From DASSUW01 sp963789005 (GTDB lineage: Bacteria; Actinomycetota; Thermoleophilia; Solirubrobacterales; Solirubrobacteraceae): a stretch of DNA of 64,000 nt. Position numbers and translations under genes: made by a program. Numbering within the stretch: position 1 is the first letter of the stretch; the number at the start of each line of letters is the position of its first letter. Where the stretch lies: positions 142,997 to 206,996 of the forward strand of contig CAWBIZ010000009.1 of NCBI GenBank assembly GCA_963789005.1, written 5' to 3'. The notes under the pieces were generated by a model, which saw only the letters and a list, made by a program, of their open reading frames with translations, was not told the DNA's origin and searched no databases. Of the stretch, positions 16,906-24,808 are shown piece by piece.

Positions 16906-17823
16906 TCAATCGAGCTGCTCCTCGAGGCGCGCGACGTGATCGCGGGCCTCGTCGGCCGCCGCGCGGGCGGTTTCGAGCTCCGCGCCGGCTTCCTCGGCTT
17001 GCTCGCGCGCCTCCTCGAGCCGGTCGGACGCGCGGGCCGCCGCCTTCCCGGCGCGGTCGAGCTCGCGGTCGCGTGACCGCCGCTCAGTGCGGGCCTCGCG
17101 CAACTCGGCCTCGAGCTTCTGCCGCGCCTCGCGCTCGGCCGCCTCGGCGGCCTCGCGCTCCTTCCGCTCGCGCTCCTCGCGCTTGCGCTCGGCCTCGGTG
17201 TCGCGGCGCGATGCCTTGTCGCTCGACTTCGCGCCCCGCGACGGCTTCGCAGCCGTCGCCTTCGCACGTGCCGCCTTCGAACCACGCGACGGCCTCGCCG
17301 CGGCGGGCTCGTCGCCGGCGACGTCGACCCCGAACAGGCCCCACGCCCCGCCGCCGGTGGCGTCCTCGACCAGGCGGCCGTCGTCGAGCGCCGTCCGGAC
17401 CTGCTCGTCGGACGCCGCCGCGTGCAGCGTCGTGCGGAGGCGCTCGAGCGTCGCCGTGGTCGGCTTGCGGCCTCCCGGCTTCAGCTCGGCCGCGGCCTCG
17501 ACGAGCGCGTCGACCGCCGCTCGCTCGGCGGCGCCGGCGTCGCGCAGGGCGGCCGCGCCCTTGCCCGCGACGGCGGCGTCCTGTGCCTCGCGCAGCTGCT
17601 CCCCGGCTGTCAGCAGGTCGTCGACCAGGCCGCGCTGCTCCCGCGACAGCGCGTTGGCCGCCCAGGCCGCCTGCGAGGGCTTGGGCAGCTTCGCCACCGC
17701 CGCGGCCGCGTCGCGCTCCTTCGCCTTGCGCAGCTCGCGGGCCGCCGCGTCGCGCTCGCGCGTGAACTCCTCCAGCGGCAGGCCGTAGAGCCGGCCGGCG
17801 GCCTCGTCGACGGGGTCAGCCAC
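16906..17823 (-). CDS. coiled-coil protein of unknown function
   Basis: A 305-residue hydrophilic protein. The N-terminal third contains RLYGLPLEEFTRERDAAARE and VAKLPKPSQAAWAANALSRE, a conserved pattern I associate with uncharacterised actinobacterial proteins. The middle is an Ala/Lys/Arg/Ser linker (about 180-215). The C-terminal third is a strongly charged coiled coil of Glu/Arg heptads ending LEEQLD. There is no signal peptide or membrane span. The GTG start overlaps the 3' end of the isoaspartyl-peptidase gene by 8 bases, so they are co-transcribed. No role is assigned. Confidence 0.8.
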   Translation of the reverse strand: MADPVDEAAGRLYGLPLEEFTRERDAAARELRKAKERDAAAAVAKLPKPSQAAWAANALSREQRGLVDDLLTAGEQLREAQDAAVAGKGAAALRDAGAAERAAVDALVEAAAELKPGGRKPTTATLERLRTTLHAAASDEQVRTALDDGRLVEDATGGGAWGLFGVDVAGDEPAAARPSRGSKAARAKATAAKPSRGAKSSDKASRRDTEAERKREERERKEREAAEAAEREARQKLEAELREARTERRSRDRELDRAGKAAARASDRLEEAREQAEEAGAELETARAAADEARDHVARLEEQLD

Positions 17824-18712
17824 CCTCGCCGGGCCCGTGGGCCGTGACCACCGGCCCATCTCCCACCCGCCATGCGCGCGTCATGGCGGCGGAGTTGAAC
17901 GTGGCGCAGACCTCGCCGTGGGCGCTGACCGCGATCAGGCCCCCGTCCTCGCCCCAGCGGCCCAGCCCTTCGATCGCCAGCGCGCAGGCCTCCTGCAACC
18001 CGAGGCCGCGGTGGCGCAGCAGCGCGTCGACCTCGTGCGCGAGCGCCGACCGGATGATCGACTCCCCGTGACCGGTGCACGAGACCGCCACCGTCTCGTC
18101 GTCGGCCCACGTGCCGGCGCCGACGAGCGGGGAGTCGCCGACGCGCCCGAGGCGCTGGCCCGAGACGCCGCCGGTCGACGTCGCCGCCGCCAGGCAGCCG
18201 TTGGCGTCGCGGGCGACCGCCCCCACAGTGCCGCGCGCGGGCGCCGCCGCTCCCGCCGCGGTCAGCGCCAGGCGCTCGCGCTCGGTCACGAACCACGTCT
18301 CGGACTCGAACTGCAGCCCCGCGGTGGCGGCGAACTCGGTCGCCGCGCCGCCCACGAGCAGCACGTGGCGGCCCTCCTCGAGCACCGCGCGCGCCGCCCG
18401 GATCGGGTTGCGCACGCCGCGGACCGCCGCCACCGCTCCCGCGCGGCGGGTGGTGCCCTCCATCATCGAGGCGTCGAGCTCGACGCGGCCGTACTCCGTG
18501 AGCGCCGCCCCGCGGCCCGCGTTGAACTCCGGATCGTCCTCGAGCACCACGACCGCCGCCTCCACCGCCTCGGCGGCGGCGCCGCCCGCGGCCAGGACGG
18601 CGTGGCCGGCGGCGACGGCCGCGCCCGTGCCGGCCCGCATGCGCTCCAGCCGGTCCGGGTCGCGCGCGAGCGCGCCCGCTCCGCCGTGCACGACGATCGC
18701 GATCTCATCCAT
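17816..18712 (-). CDS. isoaspartyl peptidase / L-asparaginase (Ntn-hydrolase, plant type)
   Basis: A 298-residue precursor of the Ntn-hydrolase asparaginase family. IAIVVHGGAGAL opens the protein, VLEDDPEFNAGRGAALTEYG and VELDASMMEG follow, and the autoprocessing site is PARGTVGAVARD, where the Thr (about residue 161) becomes the nucleophile of the beta chain. Substrate loop GVSGQRLGRVGDSPLVGAGT and TGHGESIIRSALA complete the signature. It splits isoaspartyl dipeptides and asparagine in the cytoplasm, so it may act in protein-damage turnover. ATG 18712 gives MDEIAIVVHGGAG. The adjacent 3' gene overlaps it. Confidence 0.93.
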   Translation of the reverse strand: MDEIAIVVHGGAGALARDPDRLERMRAGTGAAVAAGHAVLAAGGAAAEAVEAAVVVLEDDPEFNAGRGAALTEYGRVELDASMMEGTTRRAGAVAAVRGVRNPIRAARAVLEEGRHVLLVGGAATEFAATAGLQFESETWFVTERERLALTAAGAAAPARGTVGAVARDANGCLAAATSTGGVSGQRLGRVGDSPLVGAGTWADDETVAVSCTGHGESIIRSALAHEVDALLRHRGLGLQEACALAIEGLGRWGEDGGLIAVSAHGEVCATFNSAAMTRAWRVGDGPVVTAHGPGEGG

Positions 18713-18749
18713 CGCGTCGGCAGAGTAATAGCCCTCTACATTGCGTGCC

Positions 18750-19382
18750 GTGGCGAAGTTCGTGCTGGGCGGGGTCGCAGTCGTGGCAGTCCTGCTGCTC
18801 GCAGGAGCGCTCGTCGTCCCGAGCCTCAACCCGTTCGACGAGGAGACGGTCGACCGCAGCCAGCCGGCGCTGCTGAAGTCGCTCGCCAACCTGAGCGAGT
18901 ACCGCGCGGCGACCGCCAACCTGCAGGTGGTCGTCGACGTCGAGGAGGACACCGACCTGATCCCGTCGTTCGTCAAGGGCGAGCGGACGCTGTTCGTCGC
19001 CGCGGGCAGCGTCGACGCCGCGGTCGACTTCTCGGGCCTCTCGCGCGACCCGCGGGCCGTGCAGGTCTCCGACGACCGCCGCTCGGCCACGATCACGTTG
19101 CCCCCGCCTGCGCTGAGCGAGCCGCGGATCGAGCCCGACCGCACCCGCGTCTACGACCGCGACCGCGGCATCCTCGATCGCGTGGAGGACGCGTTCTCGG
19201 ACCGGCCGGGCGACGAGCAGCCGCTCTACCGGCTCGCCGAGGACAAGCTCGCCGAGGCGGCCGCCGCCGAGCCGCAGCTCCGCCGCAACGCCGAGCGCAA
19301 CACCCGCGCGATGCTCCAGGGGATGCTGCGCGGCCTCGGGTTCGAGCGCGTCGAGGTGCGCTTCAGCCAGCCCGTGGTGTGA
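18750..19382 (+). CDS. DUF4230 membrane-anchored protein
   Basis: A 210-residue protein with one N-terminal membrane helix (VLGGVAVVAVLLLAGALVV) and an outside domain that looks like DUF4230: KSLANLSEYRAATANLQVVV, then DLIPSFVKGERTLFVAAGSVDAAVDFSGL. The function of this family is unknown. GTG 18750 is used (V-A-K-F-V-L-G-G); TTG 18741 would add three residues. It diverges from the isoaspartyl peptidase with 37 bases between starts and converges on the coiled-coil protein at 19386 with a 3-base gap. Confidence 0.82.
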   Translation: MAKFVLGGVAVVAVLLLAGALVVPSLNPFDEETVDRSQPALLKSLANLSEYRAATANLQVVVDVEEDTDLIPSFVKGERTLFVAAGSVDAAVDFSGLSRDPRAVQVSDDRRSATITLPPPALSEPRIEPDRTRVYDRDRGILDRVEDAFSDRPGDEQPLYRLAEDKLAEAAAAEPQLRRNAERNTRAMLQGMLRGLGFERVEVRFSQPVV

Positions 19383-19385
19383 GCG

Positions 19386-20714
19386 TCAGGCCACCGCGCT
19401 GACGATCAGCACGAGCGCGACGAGCAGGGCGGCGACGAGCACGATCGCCCCGGCGCGCACGAGCCAGATGCCGGCCGGCGAGGAGTGCGACTCCGGGACC
19501 CGGTGGGCGGCGGCGGCGCGAGCGGCGCCCGCCCGGTGCTGGGCAGCCGCGCGCCCGGCGTCGGTTCGCCGCGCAGCCGCGAGCCGGCCTGCGGGGGTCG
19601 CGGCCACCGGGCTCTCGCCCGTGATGCCGTTGGCCGCCGCGGTCGACGCCTCGCGGCGGTGCTGCGCCGTCTCGGCCTGCATGGTGTCCAGCTCGCGGCG
19701 CAGCTGGCGCGCAGCGGCGCGCTCGTGCTCGAGCTCGCGAGCGATCCGCTCGTACATCCGCCTGGCGGCGACCTCCGCCTCCCCGCCGTCGTCGCCGTTG
19801 AGCTGGGTGGGGCGCGCGGCGAGCTCCGCGCGCAGGCGCTCGGTCTCCTCGCGCTCGCCGATCAGGGTCTGCTCGGTCTGGTCGCGCTCGGCCTGCAGCT
19901 CCGCGCGCAGGCGCTCGGTCTCCTGCGCCTCGGCCTCGATCGCTCGCTGCGCCTCCTCGCGCGCCGTGGCCAGGCTCTCGCGCACGTCGGTCGTGCCGGC
20001 GCGCTCGGCGGCCAGCCGCTGCTCGGCCTCCTCGCGGGCGGTCGCGGCCTCCTCGCGAGCGGCTGCGGCCTCTTCCTGGGCTGCCGCCAGCTCGGCCCGC
20101 AGCCGCTCGAGCTCCTCGCCACGGCCGTCGCGCTCCGCGTTCGCGGCGTCGAGCGCCGTGCGCGCGTCCCCCAGCTCGGCGACGAGCTCGTCGCGGCCGC
20201 GCTCGGCGTCGGCGACCCGCTGATAGAGGTCGGCCTGCTCCTGGTCGAGGCGCTCGTGCTCGGCGCGCAGCGGCTCGAGCTCGTCGCGCAGGCGCTTGAC
20301 CTCGGCGTGCAACTCGCGCTCGGCGGCCCGCAGCGCCTCGAACTCGGCCGTGGGCACTCCCTCGGCGGCGCGCTCGGCCGCCGGCTGCTCGGCGACCGGC
20401 TTGGGCCGGCGGCGGCGCGGGCGCGGCAGCGCGGCCACCAGCCGGCGGCCCACCTCGAGCTCGGCGCCGGTGACGGCCTCGGGGTCGCCGTCGTAGGCGA
20501 ACGCCGCGCGCCACTCGCCGGTGCTCGACGGCCTGAACTGCCCGCCGGGGAGCGCGGTCACGCGGCGGCGCAGATCTCCGGCCTCGACCGTGAGGACGGG
20601 GCGGCCGAGCCGCTTGCCCTCGAGGCCGCTCCAGCGCCCGACGACCTCGAGCCGGCCGGGAGCGGTGAAGCTGAAGCGCTCGAGCTCGAAGCCGACCTCG
20701 CGTACGTCGGTCAT
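19386..20714 (-). CDS. coiled-coil protein with N-terminal beta domain and C-terminal membrane anchor
   Basis: A 442-residue protein in three parts. Residues 1-105 form a compact domain (FELERFSFTAPGRLEVVGRW, RPVLTVEAGDLRRRV, AAFAYDGDPEAVTGAELEVG). Residues about 120-375 are a long Glu/Arg/Ala coiled coil. The end is an Ala-rich stretch and a single membrane helix (AGAIVLVAALLVALVLIVS). A paralogue with the same three-part plan lies at 26496-27614. The ATG overlaps the stop of the upstream membrane protein (ATGA). No known family is recognised; the layout suggests a tail-anchored membrane protein with a long rod. Confidence 0.82.
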   Translation of the reverse strand: MTDVREVGFELERFSFTAPGRLEVVGRWSGLEGKRLGRPVLTVEAGDLRRRVTALPGGQFRPSSTGEWRAAFAYDGDPEAVTGAELEVGRRLVAALPRPRRRRPKPVAEQPAAERAAEGVPTAEFEALRAAERELHAEVKRLRDELEPLRAEHERLDQEQADLYQRVADAERGRDELVAELGDARTALDAANAERDGRGEELERLRAELAAAQEEAAAAREEAATAREEAEQRLAAERAGTTDVRESLATAREEAQRAIEAEAQETERLRAELQAERDQTEQTLIGEREETERLRAELAARPTQLNGDDGGEAEVAARRMYERIARELEHERAAARQLRRELDTMQAETAQHRREASTAAANGITGESPVAATPAGRLAAARRTDAGRAAAQHRAGAARAAAAHRVPESHSSPAGIWLVRAGAIVLVAALLVALVLIVSAVA

Positions 20715-21205
20715 CGCTCCTCCTTGCGCTCCTCGTCGGGCTTCGCGACCGCCACCGTGTCCGTCGTGTCCTGCCGGTGGTCGACCACCGGGACGCGCTC
20801 GCGCACGTCGCGATCCTCGACGGAGAGCGCGAACGTGATCCGCCCGAAGGTCAGCAGCGCGCCGACGCACATCAGGAACACCGCCCCGAAGGCAAACCAC
20901 GCTCCCGCGTCGAGATCCTGGTCGGTCGCGATCGGCGGCGGGTCGATCACCTGGGAGAGCACGAGCACCGTCGCGCCGACCGCCACCGGCGGCAGCCAGC
21001 GGCGCTCGAGGTACCCGAGATCGGGGAGCAGCAGCCCGACCGAGACGACCAGGGCGGCGATCGAGAGCACGGCCAGCAGCACCTCGACGACCTCGAAGGC
21101 CTCCCACGCCGTCAGCGTCCCGTACCACTCGAGGAACAGGCTCACGAGCAGCACCGCGGCCCCCACGGCCACGAGCAGCGGCCCGACTTCGAATCTGCGC
21201 GTCAT
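20711..21205 (-). CDS. small four-helix membrane protein
   Basis: A 164-residue protein with four predicted membrane helices (PLLVAVGAAVLLVSLFL; VVEVLLAVLSIAALVVSVGL; WLPPVAVGATVLVLSQV; AWFAFGAVFLMCVGALLTF) and a charged cytoplasmic tail VAVAKPDEERKEER. The stop overlaps the ATG of the downstream coiled-coil gene, so both products are probably made together and may interact. The family is not recognised. Confidence 0.78.
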   Translation of the reverse strand: MTRRFEVGPLLVAVGAAVLLVSLFLEWYGTLTAWEAFEVVEVLLAVLSIAALVVSVGLLLPDLGYLERRWLPPVAVGATVLVLSQVIDPPPIATDQDLDAGAWFAFGAVFLMCVGALLTFGRITFALSVEDRDVRERVPVVDHRQDTTDTVAVAKPDEERKEER

Positions 21206-21250
21206 GCGGACAGGATCGCAAGCCCTGCCGTCGGACGACCCCGCTGGGCG

Positions 21251-22375
21251 TCAGCTTGCGGTGGTCTCGAGCGGGTCGCTGCGCTGGCGGAGCGGGTTGT
21301 AGGCCGACGCCCGCACGACCACCTCGCCGTCGAAGCCGGGCTCGAGCGGGACGTCCACGGTGCCCTCGGCGCCGTCGATCTTCTCCGGGCTCTCGACCAG
21401 CAGCTGGCGCTCCTGCCCGGGCTTGTGCAGGGTGACGTGCAGGTACGTGGCGCGCCGCTGGAGCGCCGGATCGAGCCGGTAGTCGACGAGCACACGGGCG
21501 CCCTCGCGGCGGGCGTCGATCGCGAGCAGCTTCGGGTACGTGGCGGTGCCCGCGGCCTTGAAGGCCCGGCTCACCTGGCGCTGGGGCTTGCGCGCGCGGG
21601 CCTTCAGGTGCCACGCGGCCGGGTGGTCCCACTTCAGGCCCTGCCGGCCGGGGCTGGAGGGGCTGCGGCCGCCGAACTTGCCGCCGAAGCGCCCGCCGCC
21701 GACGCCCAGCGAGCTCCCCCAGCGCCCCGTCCAGCGGTCCCAGGCGCCGAACGGCTCGATCTGCGGCAGCACCGGCGGCAGCGTGCCGTCGGGATTGTCG
21801 ACCCCGAGCACGTACGGGTGGGCGCCCGGCTCGAAGTAGCACGCATGCGAGAGCGGGGCCACGAACACGATCGGGTGATCGCCCTGGCGGCGGACGTCCT
21901 CCCAGGCGCGCGCCTCGCCGCTCTCGTGCTGGGAGAACGTCGCCACCTCGGGCGTGCCGTCCTCCCCCAGGCCGACCTGCACGACCTCCCAGTCCCCCTC
22001 GTGGCGCCCCATCCCGAGCAGGTGCTTGGGGTTGTAGTACGACCACATCCAGTACTGCAGCCAGACGCGTCCGCCGTCCGGCTTCACGCGGCCGTAGACG
22101 CGCTCGCGGTAGCCGGTGTCGGCCTGGAAGCGGCGGGAGGCGGCGAGCGGATCGCCCACCTCGTCGAGGCGGTCTCCCTCCTCCACGGCGTACGCGCTCA
22201 GCAGCGCGAGCGAGAGCCCGGCCCCGGCGCGCGACACCACGGCGCCGCCCTTGCGCTGGAGCCGGTTGTCCTCGTAGTCGGTGATCGAGGCCGCCGACAT
22301 CGCCCGGTACGCCTCCTGCGGGTCGTAGACGACGGCGGGACGGTGCTTCTCGAGCCGCGGGTCGAGCGGGCTCAT
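21251..22375 (-). CDS. Vps62-related protein
   Basis: A 374-residue protein resembling the Vps62/DUF946 family in its middle region: VWLQYWMWSYYNPKHLLG, RHEGDWEVVQVGLGEDGTP, FSQHESGEARAWEDV and HPIVFVAPLSHACYFEPG. The conserved His/Asp/Glu/Trp pattern is clear. Bacterial members have no established function; some homologues are linked to membrane or toxin-like roles. The N-terminal KHRPAVVYDPQEAYRAMSAA also fits the family. ATG overlaps the GntR stop (ATGA), so it is expressed with the EamA and GntR genes upstream. Confidence 0.82.
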   Translation of the reverse strand: MSPLDPRLEKHRPAVVYDPQEAYRAMSAASITDYEDNRLQRKGGAVVSRAGAGLSLALLSAYAVEEGDRLDEVGDPLAASRRFQADTGYRERVYGRVKPDGGRVWLQYWMWSYYNPKHLLGMGRHEGDWEVVQVGLGEDGTPEVATFSQHESGEARAWEDVRRQGDHPIVFVAPLSHACYFEPGAHPYVLGVDNPDGTLPPVLPQIEPFGAWDRWTGRWGSSLGVGGGRFGGKFGGRSPSSPGRQGLKWDHPAAWHLKARARKPQRQVSRAFKAAGTATYPKLLAIDARREGARVLVDYRLDPALQRRATYLHVTLHKPGQERQLLVESPEKIDGAEGTVDVPLEPGFDGEVVVRASAYNPLRQRSDPLETTAS

Positions 22376-23016
22376 ACGCCCGCCAGCGTCTCGGCCGAAC
22401 GTCGCAGATGCTCGCGCAGCACGGCGGTGCCCTCGAGCTCGAGGCCGAGCACGAGCGCCGCGTGGTCCTCGGCGAGCTCGCGCGGCTCGATGTGCGGCCG
22501 GAGCGCGAGCAGGAACAGCTGCGTCTCCCCGTTCAGCGCCGCATGGGCGGCGGTGATCCGCGGGCTGCCGGCGGCTGCCACGATCGCGGCGTGGAGCGCG
22601 GCGTGGGCCTGGTTGACCTCGCTCCAGGCCGGGTCCTCGCCGTGGCAGGCGACCTGGAGGCGTGCGAGCGCCTCGTGCACCTCGGCCGGCAGCCGGCCGC
22701 CGCCGCGCTCGAGCGCCAGGTGGGCGGCCTCGACCTCGAGCGCGACCCGCAGCTCGTACAGCCAGCGGATCTCCTCCTTGCCGAGCTCGGCGACGTGCGC
22801 GCCGCGATGGGGCTCGATCCGCACCAGCCCCTCGGCCGCCAGCGCGCGCAGCGCCGCGCGCAGCGAGTGGCGGGCGACGCCGTACGCGTCGCACAGCTCG
22901 CGCTCGCGCAGCCAGGCTCCGGGCACCAGCTCGCCGTCGAGGATCTGGCGGCGCAGGGCATCCGCCAGCGCGTCGACCGTCGACATGCGCTGGAGCGGAC
23001 GGGCGGTGGTCTTCAC
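22372..23016 (-). CDS. GntR-family transcriptional regulator, FCD (FadR) subfamily
   Basis: A 214-residue regulator. The winged helix spans about residues 10-75 (LADALRRQILDGELVPGAWL, RERELCDAYGVARHSLRAAL, LVRIEPHRGAHVA) and the FCD ligand domain about 85-205 has RVALEVEAAHLALE, the metal/ligand histidines of NQAHAALHAAIVAAAGSPRI, and DHAALVLGLE. GTG 23016 starts seven bases after the EamA stop; ATG 22986 is an alternative. The palindrome ATTGTTCCACAAT in front of the EamA gene fits the FadR-subfamily operator form TNGTNNNACNA. The protein probably autoregulates its own operon and the transporter. Confidence 0.9.
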   Translation of the reverse strand: MKTTARPLQRMSTVDALADALRRQILDGELVPGAWLRERELCDAYGVARHSLRAALRALAAEGLVRIEPHRGAHVAELGKEEIRWLYELRVALEVEAAHLALERGGGRLPAEVHEALARLQVACHGEDPAWSEVNQAHAALHAAIVAAAGSPRITAAHAALNGETQLFLLALRPHIEPRELAEDHAALVLGLELEGTAVLREHLRRSAETLAGV

Positions 23017-23023
23017 GCCCTGA

Positions 23024-23914
23024 TCATGCCGTGGCCGGGCGCGGCGATGCAAGCCGCGGCAGCCGTGGGAGCGCGAGCGCCAGCAGGCCCGCGAGCACGC
23101 AGGCCCCGCCCGCCGCGGACAGCCCGGTGACCGGCTCGGCGAGCACGACCGCGCCCAGCACCCCGGCGGTCAGCGGCTCGGCCAGGGTGAGCGTCGCGGT
23201 CTCGGACGCGCTCAGCCGCTTCAGCCCGCGCGCGAAGAGCACGTAGGCGAGCGCGGTCGGGATCACGCCGAGGAAGAGCGCGAGCCCGACGCCGTCGGCC
23301 TGCATCAGCCAGCCGGGCTCGCTGGCGGCCAGTACCGGGAGGAGCACGAGGGCGCCGAGCCCGAAGGCGGCGGCCATCACCGTCTCGGGCGCGTGACCCG
23401 CCTGCAGCAGACGCTTGGCCGAGAGCGTGTAGGTGGCGTACGCCGCGCCCGCGGTGACCGCGAGCGCGACGCCGGGCAGGGACACGCTCGCCTCGCCGCC
23501 GGCCAGGGCGAGCAGCACCACGCCGGCGCATGCGAGCGCGGTGGCGACGGTCCAGCGCGCCGACGGCCGCCGCCGGTCGAGCACCCACTCGAACAGCCCG
23601 GCGAGCGTGGGCGCCGAGCCGAGGGCCACGATCGTCCCGACCGCCACGCCGGTGTCGGCCACCGCGGCGAAGAACGCGAGCTGGTAGACGGCGACGCCGC
23701 CGACCGCGGCCAGCACCGGCCCGCGGGCCCACGGCCGCGCGCGGAACCCGCTCCCCCGCAGCAGCACGAGGGCGACGAGCAGCGTGCCGCCGACGAGGAT
23801 CCGAGCGGCGCCCACGCCGGCGGGGTCGGTGCCGTCGGGGCCGAGCGCCTGGGCGGTGCCGGTGGTGGCGAAGCACAGGGCGGCGAGCAGGACCTGGAAG
23901 CGAGCGGTCGCCAT
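23024..23914 (-). CDS. EamA/DMT-superfamily transporter
   Basis: A 296-residue inner-membrane protein with about ten helices arranged as two EamA repeats. The first ends near LFEWVLDRRRPSARW, the second begins GVALAVTAGAAYATYTLSAK. AALCFATTGTAQALGP at the start and FLGVIPTALAYVLFARGLKR and TLAEPLTAGVLGAVVL near the end are typical of drug/metabolite exporters. ATG 23914 is used; in-frame starts further up would include the operator palindrome. The downstream GntR regulator is the likely controller. Substrate unknown. Confidence 0.9.
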   Translation of the reverse strand: MATARFQVLLAALCFATTGTAQALGPDGTDPAGVGAARILVGGTLLVALVLLRGSGFRARPWARGPVLAAVGGVAVYQLAFFAAVADTGVAVGTIVALGSAPTLAGLFEWVLDRRRPSARWTVATALACAGVVLLALAGGEASVSLPGVALAVTAGAAYATYTLSAKRLLQAGHAPETVMAAAFGLGALVLLPVLAASEPGWLMQADGVGLALFLGVIPTALAYVLFARGLKRLSASETATLTLAEPLTAGVLGAVVLAEPVTGLSAAGGACVLAGLLALALPRLPRLASPRPATA

Positions 23915-23922
23915 GCCACGGG

Positions 23923-23935
23923 ATTGTTCCACAAT
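23923..23935 (-). promoter_or_regulatory. putative GntR (FadR-type) operator
   Basis: ATTGTTCCACAAT is a perfect palindrome around TCC, lying 8 bases upstream of the EamA ATG. Its core TTGTTCCACAA satisfies the FadR-subfamily pattern TNGTNNNACNA. GATTGT and ACAATC also flank it as a wider inverted repeat (23922-23944). The cognate FCD-type regulator is encoded two genes down the same operon, so autoregulation is the simplest reading. Confidence 0.6.
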
Positions 23936-23977
23936 TCGACAATCACATCAACCGGGCGACCCGCCGTGACAGATCAT

Positions 23978-24025
23978 GGGGTCTCACCCCTGTAGTCGCG
24001 GAGGCTCAAGGGGTCTGACCCCCTT
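23978..24025. repeat. two GGGGTCTNACCCC palindromes
   Basis: GGGGTCTCACCCC (23978-23990) and AAGGGGTCTGACCCCCTT (24008-24025) stand 32 bases apart just upstream of the SDR start at 24038. A related GGGTCCTGACCCC occurs near 39780. Short palindromes of this GGGGTCNGACCCC kind are spread through many high-GC genomes; function here (regulator site or repeat) is not known. Confidence 0.5.
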
Positions 24026-24037
24026 AGGGTTCGGGGC

Positions 24038-24808
24038 ATGGATCTGGGGCTCGGAGGGAGCGGCGTGCTCGTCACCGGCGGCTCGGGCGGGATCGGAGCC
24101 GCCACCGCGCGGTTGCTGGCCGCCGAGGGCGCTCGCGTGGGCGTGCACTACCACTCGAACGTGGCTGCGGCGGAGGCGCTCGCGGGCGAGATCGGCGGCG
24201 TCGCGCTGCGGGCCGACCTGCGTGCGGAGGCCGACGCCGACGCCCTCGTCCCCGCCGCGGTCGACGCTCTCGGACGCCTCGACGCGTGCGTGGCGTGCGC
24301 GGGCGTGTGGCCGGCCGAGGACGTGCCGGTCGCCCGCATGCCGCTCGAGCGCTGGCGCGCGACGCTCGACGCCAACCTCACCGCCACGTTCCTCACGGCG
24401 CGCGCCTACGGCCGCCACGTCGCCGAAACCGGGGCCGGCTCGCTCGTGCTGGTGGCCTCGACGGCCGGCGTGTTCGGCGAGGCCGGCCACGCCGACTACG
24501 CGGCCGCGAAGGCCGCGATCGCCCACGGGCTCGCCCTCTCGCTCAAGAACGAGGTCGTGCGGGAGGCGCCGCACGCGCGGGTGAACGTCGTCGCGCCCGG
24601 CTGGACGGTGTCGCCGATGACGGCGGACCGGCTCACCGAGGAGGCCGTGGCGGAGGTGACGGCCACGATGGCGCTCCGCAAGGTCGCGTCCACCGAGGAC
24701 ATCGCGCGCACGATCGCGTTCCTGTGCTCGCCGGTGGCGTCCGGGCACGTCAGCGGGCAGGTCATCACGGTGGCCGGCGGCATGGAGGGCCGGCTGCTCC
24801 ACCCTTGA
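24038..24808 (+). CDS. short-chain dehydrogenase/reductase
   Basis: A 256-residue classical SDR. The cofactor loop is VTGGSGGIGAA (about 12-22), the catalytic Ser lies in VLVASTAGVFG, and the Tyr/Lys pair in ADYAAAKAAIAHG (Y154, K158). NVVAPGWTVSPMT and the C-terminal SGHVSGQVITVAGGMEG are as in FabG-like reductases. HYHSN after the second strand suggests NADP(H). It would reduce or oxidise a carbonyl/alcohol; the substrate cannot be inferred. The stop overlaps the TTG start of the DNA ligase gene (TTGA). Confidence 0.9.
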   Translation: MDLGLGGSGVLVTGGSGGIGAATARLLAAEGARVGVHYHSNVAAAEALAGEIGGVALRADLRAEADADALVPAAVDALGRLDACVACAGVWPAEDVPVARMPLERWRATLDANLTATFLTARAYGRHVAETGAGSLVLVASTAGVFGEAGHADYAAAKAAIAHGLALSLKNEVVREAPHARVNVVAPGWTVSPMTADRLTEEAVAEVTATMALRKVASTEDIARTIAFLCSPVASGHVSGQVITVAGGMEGRLLHP

